From: Pseudonocardia halophobica | GTDB taxonomy: Bacteria > Actinomycetota > Actinomycetes > Mycobacteriales > Pseudonocardiaceae | NCBI RefSeq assembly: GCF_027922425.1 | Contig: NZ_BSFQ01000025.1 | Span: forward strand, 44,710 to 108,709 | Length of the DNA stretch: 64,000 nt | Direction: 5' to 3' | Shown here: one piece after another, positions 17,261 through 26,705 of the stretch | Numbering within the stretch: position 1 is the stretch's first letter | How the letters are laid out: the number at the start of each line of letters is the position of its first letter | Made by a program: the position numbers and the translations under genes | The notes under the pieces: model-generated | What the model was told of the DNA's origin: nothing | What the model saw: only the letters and a program-made list of their open reading frames with translations | The model's database searches: none

Positions 17261-18139
17261 TCAGAGAGCGCTGGCCCAGCTCCGCGCCGGCTGCGCCTCG
17301 AGCTCGTGCAGCCGGGCGATCTCGGACTGCCGCGCCGTCTCGTCCCGCAGGCCCCGGACCGCACGCGCCGACGAGGCGTCGACGACGCGGTCGCCGAACT
17401 GGGACAGCATGTTCTGCTGCGAGGCCTCGAGGTGGGCGCGGGCGTACCGCTCGGCGCCCGCCGCATCGGCGTCGAAGATCTTGTCGGCGATCCGCCGGTG
17501 CGCGGCGAGCACCTGCTTCTGTGCGTCGACGGTCGGGTACCGGCCGAGGTCGGTCGCCTCGTGCGCCCAGGTCTCCTCCTGCGTCGACCAGATCGCGACG
17601 AGGCTGCGCACGATGATCCGGGTCGTGGCGACCGGGGTCTGCGCGACCACGAGATCGTGGAACTGGCGGGCCCGGTGGGTGAACGCCGGCCCGTCGCCGA
17701 TGACCTCCTCGGTGAGCCGGAGGTTGCCCTCGACCAGCGGGCGGAGGGCCTCGCGGGCCCCCTCGTCGGTGGCGCAGGTGGCCGCGCAGGCCGGCTCGAA
17801 CATGAGGATCGAACTGCCGAGATCGCGCAGGTGGACCTGGTCGCCCTGTAGCGCCACCCCGATGGAGTGCGACACCGAGCCCCCGTCGGGCATGTGGATG
17901 AGCGCGCCGCCCGCCTTACCGCGCCGGACGGTGATCAGGCCCTCGCCCTCGAGGATGCGCAGTGCCTCCCGCAGCGGAGGGGCGCTCACCCCGAACATCG
18001 CGACGAGATCGTCCTGCTTCGGCAGCAGGCCGCTGGTGTGCACGCCGTTGAGGATCTGCTCGCGCAACTCCGAGGCGATGAGCTCGGCCAGCCGCGGCTG
18101 CACTCGAGCGCGCCGGGACAGACCCGGGGTTTCTGCCAT
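17261..18139 (-). CDS. GntR family transcriptional regulator, FCD/FadR type
   Basis: 292 residues. The winged helix is near residues 20-80 (LAELIASELREQI, then FGVSAPPLREALRILEGEGLI), followed by an all-helical FCD ligand domain with metal-site-like residues (FEPACAATCA; FHDLVVAQ; HRRIADKI). FCD regulators usually repress catabolic operons and release DNA on binding an organic acid or acyl-CoA. ATG at 18139 is chosen; an in-frame ATG at 18151 is possible. As the only regulator of the left cluster it is the best candidate for the GTAAAGAT sites, and a weak match lies in its own promoter. Confidence 0.88.
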   Translation of the reverse strand: MAETPGLSRRARVQPRLAELIASELREQILNGVHTSGLLPKQDDLVAMFGVSAPPLREALRILEGEGLITVRRGKAGGALIHMPDGGSVSHSIGVALQGDQVHLRDLGSSILMFEPACAATCATDEGAREALRPLVEGNLRLTEEVIGDGPAFTHRARQFHDLVVAQTPVATTRIIVRSLVAIWSTQEETWAHEATDLGRYPTVDAQKQVLAAHRRIADKIFDADAAGAERYARAHLEASQQNMLSQFGDRVVDASSARAVRGLRDETARQSEIARLHELEAQPARSWASAL

Positions 18140-18177
18140 GCTGGATCCCATCCGTCGGCCGCGAAGTCGATTCCTCG

Positions 18178-18193
18178 ATAAGTTTACACTGAT
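18178..18193 (-). promoter_or_regulatory. Possible autoregulatory site upstream of gntR
   Basis: The minus strand reads ATCAGTGTAAACTTAT, sharing the TGTAAA core and some symmetry with sites 1-3, but only weakly. It lies 39 bases before the gntR start. Confidence 0.3.
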
Positions 18194-18334
18194 GAGCGGG
18201 AGACGGGCCGTGAACTGCGGATTCCGCCCCGGCGGGTCCTGTCCTCCGTTCCGGTGATCCACAGTGGTCGGCCCGGGGCGAGGTGCACGAGATGTCGAAC
18301 GGCCGGCCCGGCGCCCAGCGTGTACGCCGCGGTA

Positions 18335-19003
18335 TCAGTGGGGCCGCGTCGCGATCAAATTCGCGGACCTGGTGTGTGCGTGCAGGTACTCGTGGAGCGG
18401 TTGCGAGAGCAGGCGTGCGACCGTGAGCAGGTCGCGGTGGCGTGCAGCGAGATCGTGGCCGAGCAGTGGCTCGTGGTGAGCGACGCGGTTGCGCAACTCG
18501 TGGAGCCGTCGGACGGGTTCGTCGACGGCACGTCGGTCGGTTCCGGGTCTGAACGCCGTGTGCAGTCGCGGGACCCAGAGGTCGTCGTGATGACGGCGCG
18601 AGGAGAGGTAGCGCCAGAAGCCGAACCCCAGTTCGGCGATGACCTTGCCCGGTGGGACGTCGTGCGCCCGCGTACTGCGGCGGGCGTCGTTCACTGCGGC
18701 ATCGAGGAGCCGCCGCGAGGTCGCGTTGGCGTCGTAGCGTCTGCCGTTGGCGGCCTTTCTCGTCTGCGGCGGGAAGTGGCGAGCGGGCTCGAAGACCCAG
18801 TGCGGTCCGTCGGGCTGATCGCTACCGGTGAGGGCCCGGTCGTAGGCGTTGCGCAGCGCGACTTCGAGGTGCCCCAGGTCGTGGTGGAAGGCCGAGGAGA
18901 GCGCCGCGTTCCATTCGTAGAGCTTGAGTGCGCCGTCGCGATCGCCCTCGGTCGCAGCGAGGTAGACGGCAAAGCGCGGGGAGGACAGCCAGTCCTCGAC
19001 CAG
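18335..19003 (-). pseudogene. Abi-like (HEPN-type) defence protein, start lost or frameshifted
   Basis: One minus-strand frame reads from about 19003 to TGA at 18337-18335. It begins WLSSPRFAVYLAA, continues LYEWNAALSSAFHHDLGHLE and VALRNAYDRAL, and ends with FGFWRYLSSRR and LHELRNRVAHHEPL. This order matches actinobacterial Abi-like proteins, and RNxxxH (RNRVAHHEP) is the HEPN RNase-like motif. The frame opens just after a TGA (19009-19007) and has no ATG or GTG before the conserved start. The ATG at 19017 is out of frame, as expected from a one-base indel near 19005. The next in-frame GTG (18694) would remove the conserved N-terminal half. Either a dead gene or one using a CTG start at 19003. 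Confidence 0.65.
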
Positions 19004-19060
19004 CCATCAGCCGTCATGCCTGACCTCTCACGAGCGCGGGTGCTATCCTGATGAGCGAAT

Positions 19061-19104
19061 AGCCCCGGATGGCCCCTGACCTCTTCGGTCATGTCACCGG
19101 GGCT
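19061..19104. terminator. Nested hairpin upstream of the Abi-like gene
   Basis: AGCCCCGG (19061-19068) pairs with CCGGGGCT (19097-19104), with an inner stem TGACC/GGTCA (19077-19081, 19087-19091). On the plus strand TTT follows, so it could be a terminator. On the other strand it lies just upstream of the Abi-like gene and could instead be a leader structure. Confidence 0.45.
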
Positions 19105-19268
19105 TTGATCTTGGCACGGCCCAGGATCGTGGCGGCTCTGACCGTGGTGGGTCGCGAGTTCACAGCGACCTCCCCGCGGTGACGCCTCGAGTGTTGCCAA
19201 GGTCCGCGCCAGGCAACTCGCCGTGGAGCCACTCGTGGGCCACGGGGGATCTTGGCAGTCGAGGGGTC

Positions 19269-19295
19269 ACGGGTTCGAATCCCCTCAGCTCCACC
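19269..19295 (+). tRNA. 3' fragment of a tRNA gene (tRNA-Ala-like), putative att site
   Basis: The T-loop and acceptor 3' strand are intact: TTCGAATCCCCTCAGCTCC at 19274-19292, then discriminator A and CC. CAGCTCC would pair with a GGGGCTG or GGAGCTG 5' strand, the tRNA-Ala pattern of actinobacteria. The upstream ~50 bases do not form D or anticodon arms (no GxxGGxA D-loop, no 5-bp anticodon stem), and the T-stem has a C-C mismatch (19270/19284). This is what a tRNA 3' end duplicated by site-specific integration looks like. The intact gene is not in the window. Confidence 0.6.
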
Positions 19296-19305
19296 CTTCC
19301 TGATC

Positions 19306-19328
19306 AGCCCGGACACCCAGTCCGGGCT
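19306..19328 (+). terminator. tRNA-type Rho-independent terminator
   Basis: AGCCCGGAC (19306-19314) pairs perfectly with GTCCGGGCT (19320-19328), loop ACCCA, followed by CTTCTCGTCT. It lies 10 bases after the tRNA fragment, the normal place for a tRNA gene terminator, which suggests that this side is the original chromosomal flank. Confidence 0.7.
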
Positions 19329-19468
19329 CTTCTCGTCTCCGGACTCTGTCACCCCGAGAGCCGCGGGACGACGTGGTGCTCCGGTTCGCGTGATCCCCGG
19401 ATCCAGGTCACATCGTCTCCAGCGCCGGGCGGGCACGATCGGGTCTCTCGGTCGTCGAAGGGGAGGCA

Positions 19469-20049
19469 GTGTCGCCCATGAAGATCGGTCTGCAGCTCTC
19501 GGAGTTCCGCGTGCCCGGCGGGCCGCCCGCCCTCGCGGCGGACCTGCGGCGGGTGGCGGTGGCCGCCGAGGACGCCGGGTTCGCGCGGCTCGCGGTGGCG
19601 GACCACCTCTGGCAGATCCCGGCGAACGGATCCGCGGAGAGCGAGATGCTCGAGGCGTACACGACGTTGGGCTACCTCGCGGCGTGCACCTCCCGGGTGG
19701 AGCTGCTGACCTGGGTCAGCGCGGTGACGTTCCGCGAGCCCGCGCTGCTCGCCAAGTGTGTGACGACGCTGGACGTGCTCAGCGGCGCCGGGCCTGGCTC
19801 GGGATCGGCGCAGTTTGGTACGCCGAGGAGGCGCGCGGGCTGGGCCTGCCGTTCCCGCGGACGGCCGAGCGGTTCGGCCGGCTGGAGGAGACGCTGACCA
19901 CCGTCGCCTGGGGCGACCGGGACGGCATCGTCTCGCTGGACCACGGCGGCGGCCGAACGGATCCCCGGCGCCCGATTCGAGATCGTCGACGGCGCCGGCA
20001 CCGCCCCCGAGGGCCCACCCCGCACGACCGCCAGGTATGTGCGGAGGCC
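19469..20049 (+). pseudogene. Luciferase-like (LLM) F420-type oxidoreductase, frameshifted and truncated
   Basis: The frame from GTG 19469 (or ATG 19478, after GGGGAGG) encodes a good LLM N-terminus: MKIGLQLSEFRVPGG, LAVADHLWQIP and LLAKCVTTLDVLSG. At about 19785-19795 the match jumps frame: RAWLGIGAVWYAEEARGLGL and ERFGRLEETLTTVAW continue in another frame, restoring the family signature. After about 19930 no frame resembles the rest of the ~300-residue family. A one-base indel plus loss of the C-terminal half makes this a relic. It adjoins the tRNA fragment, as is common for decaying genes at insertion sites. Confidence 0.75.
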
Positions 20050-20436
20050 GACCGGTAGGAGGCTCGTGAGGGGGTTCGTGGAATCGGCGACCTCGCCGGC
20101 TGAGCAACGGGCTCTCCGGGTCAGGGGGGTCGGGGTCGTCGAGGGTCATGCACGTGACTGAGGCGAGCACACCGGCGACGGTGTAGACGTCCCATCCGGT
20201 CACGGCGTGCCACCTCTCGAGCCGGTACTTCGCGCTGCTGGGGGGCCGGCAAGGCGGGACAGGCGATCGTGGTTCGCGAGGAGATCACCCGCACCCTCAT
20301 CCTGCTCGGCATGGCCGACGGCGCGGATGGTGGACCGCTCCCACCTCCGTCCCGCGACCGGCGGTCACCTGATTCAGGACCGGATCGTGGCGTACTGAGC
20401 CCACGCCGCCTTCCCGGCGCCGGCTCACACGCCGGC
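20050..20436. other. Gene-poor stretch with degraded coding traces
   Basis: No convincing intact gene. A short plus-strand frame ending at 20398 finishes VDRSHLRPATGGHLIQDRIVAY in segments that look protein-like, and a neighbouring frame has REEITRTLILLGMADGA, so a gene broken by frameshifts may have stood here. I cannot name its family. No promoter or repeat is evident. Confidence 0.4.
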
Positions 20437-21243
20437 TCAGGGGCGCGGGCGGCTGATGTAGCAGTCGGCGTGGAACCAGCCCGCGGACTCCTTGCCGGTC
20501 GGGTCGAGGCCGCGGGAGCGGACGTCGGCGATCGCGGCGGCCTGTTCCGCCGCGTCGACGAAGCGGCGTTGGCGGACGGTGCCGGGCAGGCGGTGGGTGG
20601 CGAGCCCGTGCGCGTCGAGCACGCCGGTGATCTCGTCGTAGTCGAAGACGCGCAGCACGAACGCCACCACCCGGACGTCCGACGGCAGGTGGGCGAGGAG
20701 GCGGGTGAAGGTCGGCGGGCCGACGTACCCGACGCCGCCGGTACACACCACCGTCCCCACCTCGGGGAGTGCGGCGGCGAGCCCGGGGGAGGGATCGGCG
20801 CGTTCGAGGTCCTCGGCGAACCCGCGGTCGAGCAGCCCGGCCCGGGACGCGTAGCGGACGGCGGGGGCGGAGGCGTCGAGGCCCAGGACGCGGACGTCGG
20901 GGCGGTCCTCCCGGACACGGAAGAACGCGGCGTCGGCGGCCGCGAGCGCGCCCGGGGACAGCTCGGCGAGAGCGGGGTTGGTGTAGCGCGCCGCGAGCGC
21001 GCCGAGCCCCACCGAGGTGCGGAGCAGCGCCGCGTTGGTGCCGTAGGAGCAGCAGAGGTCGAGCACGGTCCGTGCCCGTGGATCCCGGCCGGCCGCGTCG
21101 ATCTCCGCGCGGACGACGGGCAGGGCGTGCGCGGGGACCTGGTACTCCAGCGGCGCGAGGGCCGCGAAGTAGGCCCGCGGGTCGGGCGCGGTGTAGATGC
21201 CGCTGAAGTCGGCTTTGGACGTCACGGTCCGCGCCGGGGTCAT
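20437..21243 (-). CDS. SAM-dependent methyltransferase of the carnitine-acyltransferase operon
   Basis: 268 residues, class I methyltransferase fold. Motif I is VLDLCCSYGTNA (about 60-71), the acidic end of beta-2 is VLGLDASAPAV, and VVCTGGVGYVG is at the beta-4 position. The family is not one I can name; the CCSYG loop is unusual. Its ATG overlaps the acyltransferase stop (ATGA), so it is the last gene of a coupled three-gene operon. It might methylate an amine, carboxylate or hydroxyl of the compound handled by the other two enzymes; that is inference from context only. Confidence 0.75.
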   Translation of the reverse strand: MTPARTVTSKADFSGIYTAPDPRAYFAALAPLEYQVPAHALPVVRAEIDAAGRDPRARTVLDLCCSYGTNAALLRTSVGLGALAARYTNPALAELSPGALAAADAAFFRVREDRPDVRVLGLDASAPAVRYASRAGLLDRGFAEDLERADPSPGLAAALPEVGTVVCTGGVGYVGPPTFTRLLAHLPSDVRVVAFVLRVFDYDEITGVLDAHGLATHRLPGTVRQRRFVDAAEQAAAIADVRSRGLDPTGKESAGWFHADCYISRPRP

Positions 21244-23000
21244 CCGGGGGCCTCCTCTCCGGCGAGGAGGGTGTCGAGCTCGGCCACGGCCTCGCGGAGG
21301 CGGTCGGCGAAGACGTGCATCCGGTCGGCCACCGCGGACGGGGTGGCGAGGTAGACGTCGAAGCGGTCGTGCTGCAGCCCGTACCCGACGCCGATGCACG
21401 TGGGGCTGGTGGAGCCGAAACCGAAGTACTGGATCCGGGGCGAGGGGACGGAGCTGGTGGAGAGGTAGTCGTCGCGCAGGATCGTCCATCCGGGACTGTC
21501 GAAGAACGGCAGCGCCGGGCCGCCGCGCCGGCGCTGGATCCACTGGAGCTCCCAGAGGTGCTGCTCGGGGGCGTACCCGGCCTGGCACTCCTTCGCCCGG
21601 CGCACGTGGGCCTCGGCGGCGGCGCGGAAGGCGGCCCGCCGCACGTCGTCGTCCGCGGCCGGGTCGGTCATCACGTCGGCGAACGCGACGACCTCCGGGG
21701 TCACCACGCGCATGGCCTCGGTGCGGCCGTGGTGGAAGCGGCGCATGGCGATCGACTCGTAGGTCGCGCCGGTGAGGCCCTTGGCGCGGCGGTGGGCGAG
21801 CTGGAAGGCCAGCTGGGCGAACGCGTCGGGGGAGCAGCGCAGCTCCTTGGCCCGCCTGCTGGTGAAGCCCTCGATCGTCAGGGTCGACGTGGCGCAGGCC
21901 GCGGCGAAGTCGGCGAACCCGGATGCGGCCCGGGCGATGTCGGCGCGCAGGGCGTCGTCGAGCCGCCAGCGGACGGGCGTGACGGCGGCGGGGCCCGCGC
22001 CGGGGAGGTCCGGGGTCGGTGCGCCGAGGATCGCGTCGACGTAGCCGATGACGGTGGTGCCGTCGAGCTCGCAGTGCTCGCCGTTGAGCCCGGCCGTGCC
22101 GTCGCCGAACACGATCAGCGTGAGCGACTTGTCGAACCAGCGGTTGCCGGAGTCACCGTGCAGGAGAATGTCGCACGCCTCGCGAGGCTCGGCCGGAAGG
22201 GCGTCCTCCAGGGCGATGCAGAACAACGCGGTCTCGATCGTCTCGAGGACGTCCGCGTTGTGCTCCCGCAGCGCGTCGCGGCTCTCCGCCCAGGCCGCGC
22301 GGGCCTTGGTCGTGAGGCTCCCGACGCCGTCGCCGCGCTCGGCGGTGGCCGTGACGACGGCGTCAAGGCCCTCGGCGATCTCGGCGGCCGAGTGCGGCGT
22401 CCCGTCCGGCGCGATCACGTCGAGCCGGACGACGTGGCCGCGGTGGAACACCACGACGTGCCGCTCGGTCGACGGTCCCGGCCAGGCGGCGGTGTAGGGC
22501 GTGCGGCTGGCGTCGATCTCGCGGCCGGGGATCCGGCAGGCCGAGAACAGGTACTTGAGCTGCTCCATCGACAGCGGCGCGCCGCGCTGGGTCGCCGGCG
22601 GCACGGCCTGGGCGTCGATGGCGAGCTTGTACGCGACGGTGGCGGCCGTCAGTTCGGCGGCGCGCTCGATCCGGCCGAGACCGGGAGCGTCCTGGAAGAG
22701 GAAGAAGAAGTTGGCGTTGAGCGCGATCCGGTCGCGGCGGCCGAGGTAGCGGGAGCGCCAGAACGCGTCCAGCCAGCTGTGCACGCCGGGTGTGGCGTCG
22801 TAGGCGCGCAGGGCGGCGTCGAGCTCCGGGGCCTCGGCGGCGAGGAACTCGTCGAGGGCCTTCTCGGTGCGGGCGCGCTCGTCGTCGGTCAGCAGGGGGG
22901 CGCACCACTCCAGGAACCGCCGGGCCGTGTCCTCGAGGGAGGGCAGCGGCACCCGCGGCAGGGCGTCCTCGTTGCCGAAGGTCAAGGGGGAGAGGATCAC
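21240..23000 (-). CDS. Choline/carnitine O-acyltransferase family protein
   Basis: 586 residues, close to eukaryotic CrAT/CrOT length and rare in bacteria. The catalytic His is in GLNGEHCELDG (His309). Other family landmarks in order: NRWFDKSLTLIVF, AHRRAKGLTGATYESIAMRR cut at RFHHGRTEAMR, YLSTSSVP for carnitine/CoA binding and FGFGSTSPTCIGVGYG near the end. It should move an acyl group between CoA and a hydroxyl of a carnitine-like acceptor. No signal peptide or membrane helix is visible, so it is cytosolic. The GTG start at 23000 has AAGGA six bases upstream, 10 bases after the dioxygenase stop. Confidence 0.9.
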   Translation of the reverse strand: MILSPLTFGNEDALPRVPLPSLEDTARRFLEWCAPLLTDDERARTEKALDEFLAAEAPELDAALRAYDATPGVHSWLDAFWRSRYLGRRDRIALNANFFFLFQDAPGLGRIERAAELTAATVAYKLAIDAQAVPPATQRGAPLSMEQLKYLFSACRIPGREIDASRTPYTAAWPGPSTERHVVVFHRGHVVRLDVIAPDGTPHSAAEIAEGLDAVVTATAERGDGVGSLTTKARAAWAESRDALREHNADVLETIETALFCIALEDALPAEPREACDILLHGDSGNRWFDKSLTLIVFGDGTAGLNGEHCELDGTTVIGYVDAILGAPTPDLPGAGPAAVTPVRWRLDDALRADIARAASGFADFAAACATSTLTIEGFTSRRAKELRCSPDAFAQLAFQLAHRRAKGLTGATYESIAMRRFHHGRTEAMRVVTPEVVAFADVMTDPAADDDVRRAAFRAAAEAHVRRAKECQAGYAPEQHLWELQWIQRRRGGPALPFFDSPGWTILRDDYLSTSSVPSPRIQYFGFGSTSPTCIGVGYGLQHDRFDVYLATPSAVADRMHVFADRLREAVAELDTLLAGEEAPG

Positions 23001-23010
23001 CGGGAGTCCT

Positions 23011-23835
23011 TCAGATCAGGAGCCGGTCGACGCGGCCGGCGCCGGTGGGGACCGAGTGGGCGGCGGCGACCCGGCCGAACAGCTGCCGGGTCCGGGTCGC
23101 CGTGCCGACCACCCCGGGCCGACGGCTGTAGGCGAGGATCGCGGTGTGCCGGTCCCGGCCGCCCTCGACCGGGCTGACCCGGTGCAGGGAGTACCGGCCG
23201 GCGAAGAGCTGGAGGTCGCCGGGGCGCAGGTCCAGGGTGCGGACGGCCGTGTGGTCGCCGTCGAGCACGGCGGAGACGGCGTCGAGGTTCTCGGCCTGCG
23301 ACGACCGGATGCCGGGGCAGTACTGGAACGCCCCACCGGCCTCCGCGGCCTGGGTGAGCAGGCTGACGGTGAACTCGTTGGTGTCGAAGTGCCAGGGGTG
23401 CTCCCGACCGGGGACGACGACGTTGAGCACCAGACCCGACAGCGGGTCGGCGAGCGCGAACACCTCGGGCAGGCCGAACGCGGCGGCGACGAACCGCTGG
23501 ACGGCCCGGTCGCGGTGGAGCCGCTGGATCAGCGCGTCGGCCGGGATCCGGTCCCGGGCCACGAACGCGTTGCCCCGCTGCATCAGCCGGTGCGCCGGGT
23601 GCTCCGCCGGGAGCGCTGGGTCCGGGGCGGTGTTGTAGACGTTGACGATCTCGGTCTCGTGGTGGGCGCGGGGAGCCAGGGCCCGGCCCTCCTCGCGCAA
23701 CGCCTCGACCTGCCCGGCCCGCACGAACCCCGGCAGCACGCAGCACCCGGACTCGCGCAGATCGGCGCGCACCCGGTCGACCAGGGCCGGGTCGTCCAGC
23801 GGATAGCGATCGGTGTCCACGATCGTCGGGTCCAC
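23011..23835 (-). CDS. PhyH-type Fe(II)/2-oxoglutarate dioxygenase
   Basis: 274 residues, double-stranded beta-helix type. Iron ligands: HxD in HPWHFDTNEF (His149, Asp151) and the distal His218 in GRYSLHRVSP; Arg228 in GGRDRHTAIL is a candidate 2-oxoglutarate anchor. It would hydroxylate an unactivated carbon, or less often halogenate or desaturate; Asp151 is present, which argues against halogenation. GTG at 23835 follows AAGGGTGGGG. First gene of the operon. A hydroxyl made here could be the one acylated by the carnitine-type transferase that follows. Confidence 0.88.
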   Translation of the reverse strand: MDPTIVDTDRYPLDDPALVDRVRADLRESGCCVLPGFVRAGQVEALREEGRALAPRAHHETEIVNVYNTAPDPALPAEHPAHRLMQRGNAFVARDRIPADALIQRLHRDRAVQRFVAAAFGLPEVFALADPLSGLVLNVVVPGREHPWHFDTNEFTVSLLTQAAEAGGAFQYCPGIRSSQAENLDAVSAVLDGDHTAVRTLDLRPGDLQLFAGRYSLHRVSPVEGGRDRHTAILAYSRRPGVVGTATRTRQLFGRVAAAHSVPTGAGRVDRLLI

Positions 23836-23937
23836 GCGGCCCCACCCTTCACGTCGTCGTGCGAGCGTCGGTGTGCGGAACGTAGCGGCTCGCCGGGTGG
23901 GCCAGAAGTCTCCGACCGCAGGGTCCCGGGGCGGCGC

Positions 23938-24869
23938 TCAGGCTTCGGGCAGGTTCTGCACGTGCTGGAAGCCGAAGCGGCCCTTGATGCAGAGGTGCCC
24001 GTGGGTCACGGAGTGGTCCGACGGGCTCGTCACGTTGACGATGCTGCCCTGCTGGACGTGCAGCTCCAGGTTGCAGCCCACCCCGCAGAACGAGCAGATC
24101 GTGGTGGTGACGGTCTCCGACTCGGGGTGCCAGTCCCCGTCCTCGCGCAGCTCGTGCTCGCGGACGGACTTCAGCGCGCCCGTCGGACAGACCCCGATGC
24201 AGTTGCCGCAGTACACGCAGGCCGAGTCGGGGAGCTCGCCGTCGTACTCGGTGGCGATGTGGGCGTCGAACCCGCGGCCCGCGGCGGAGATCGCGAAGGT
24301 GAACTGCGCGTCCGTGCCGCAGGCCTTCACGCACTTGTAGCAGAGGATGCAGCGGGCGTAGTCGCGCACGTAGAGGTCGTTGTCGACCTTGACCGGCTGG
24401 GCGACGTTCGCCGCCGTCGACCCGTCCGGGACGTGGTGGTGACCCGGCCGGCGACCCGCGCGGTCCTCCTCGGCGGGGGCGGGCGGTCCGTACCGGTCCG
24501 GGTCGACGCCGTACTCGACCATCCAGCGCTGCACGTCCGCGCTCGCCTGGGTCATGTCGGTGGACGAGGCGAGCAGCTCCAGCACCATCCGGCGGCTGTG
24601 GCGCACCTTCTCGGTGTCCGTGCGCACGACCATGCCGTCGTCGACCTTCCGTGCGCACGACGGCACGAGCACCCTCGAGCCCTCGACCTCGACCATGCAG
24701 ACGCGGCAGGCGTTGATGGGCGTGAGGTTCGGCGCCCAGCACAGGGTCGGCGTCTCGACGCCCTGCTCACGCAGCACATCGAGGATCGTCGATCCCTCGG
24801 GGACGCGGAGCTCGCGGCCGTCGACGGTGACGGTGACGAGTCGGGAGATCGAGCCGAGCAGCACGGTCG

Positions 24870-24873
<4 letters not shown>
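23938..24873 (-). CDS. Formate dehydrogenase iron-sulfur subunit (NuoG/FdsA N-terminal part as a separate protein)
   Basis: 311 residues. Residues ~10-90 form a plant-type [2Fe-2S] domain (LCWAPNLTPINACRVC, then LVPSCARK). Next come two [4Fe-4S] sites (CILCYKCVKAC; CVYCGNCIGVCP). The end holds CSFCGVGC and HLCIKGRFGFQ, the [4Fe-4S] entry domain that normally opens a molybdopterin-bisMGD subunit. In FdsA/FdhA these parts are fused to the catalytic domain; here they are a separate polypeptide, the catalytic part being at 26.7-28.6 kb. The His-Cys3 cluster motif of NuoG is not seen. The GTG start overlaps the preceding stop (GTGA). Confidence 0.88.

Positions 24874-26704
<1,831 letters not shown>

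Positions 26705-26705
<1 letters not shown>

Noticed and set aside
19225..19295. A complete tRNA gene
   Set aside because: GGAGC could pair with GCTCC, but there is no D-arm consensus, no 5-bp anticodon stem, the length is short and the T-stem has a mismatch. Only the 3' part is tRNA-like.
23011..23835. The PhyH-type protein as a halogenase
   Set aside because: Fe/2OG halogenases replace the iron-ligand Asp by Gly or Ala, but here HFD keeps Asp151.
20437..23835. The three-gene operon as a known carnitine biosynthesis pathway
   Set aside because: No trimethyllysine dioxygenase pair, aldolase or aldehyde dehydrogenase is present, and the dioxygenase is PhyH-type, not the gamma-butyrobetaine type.
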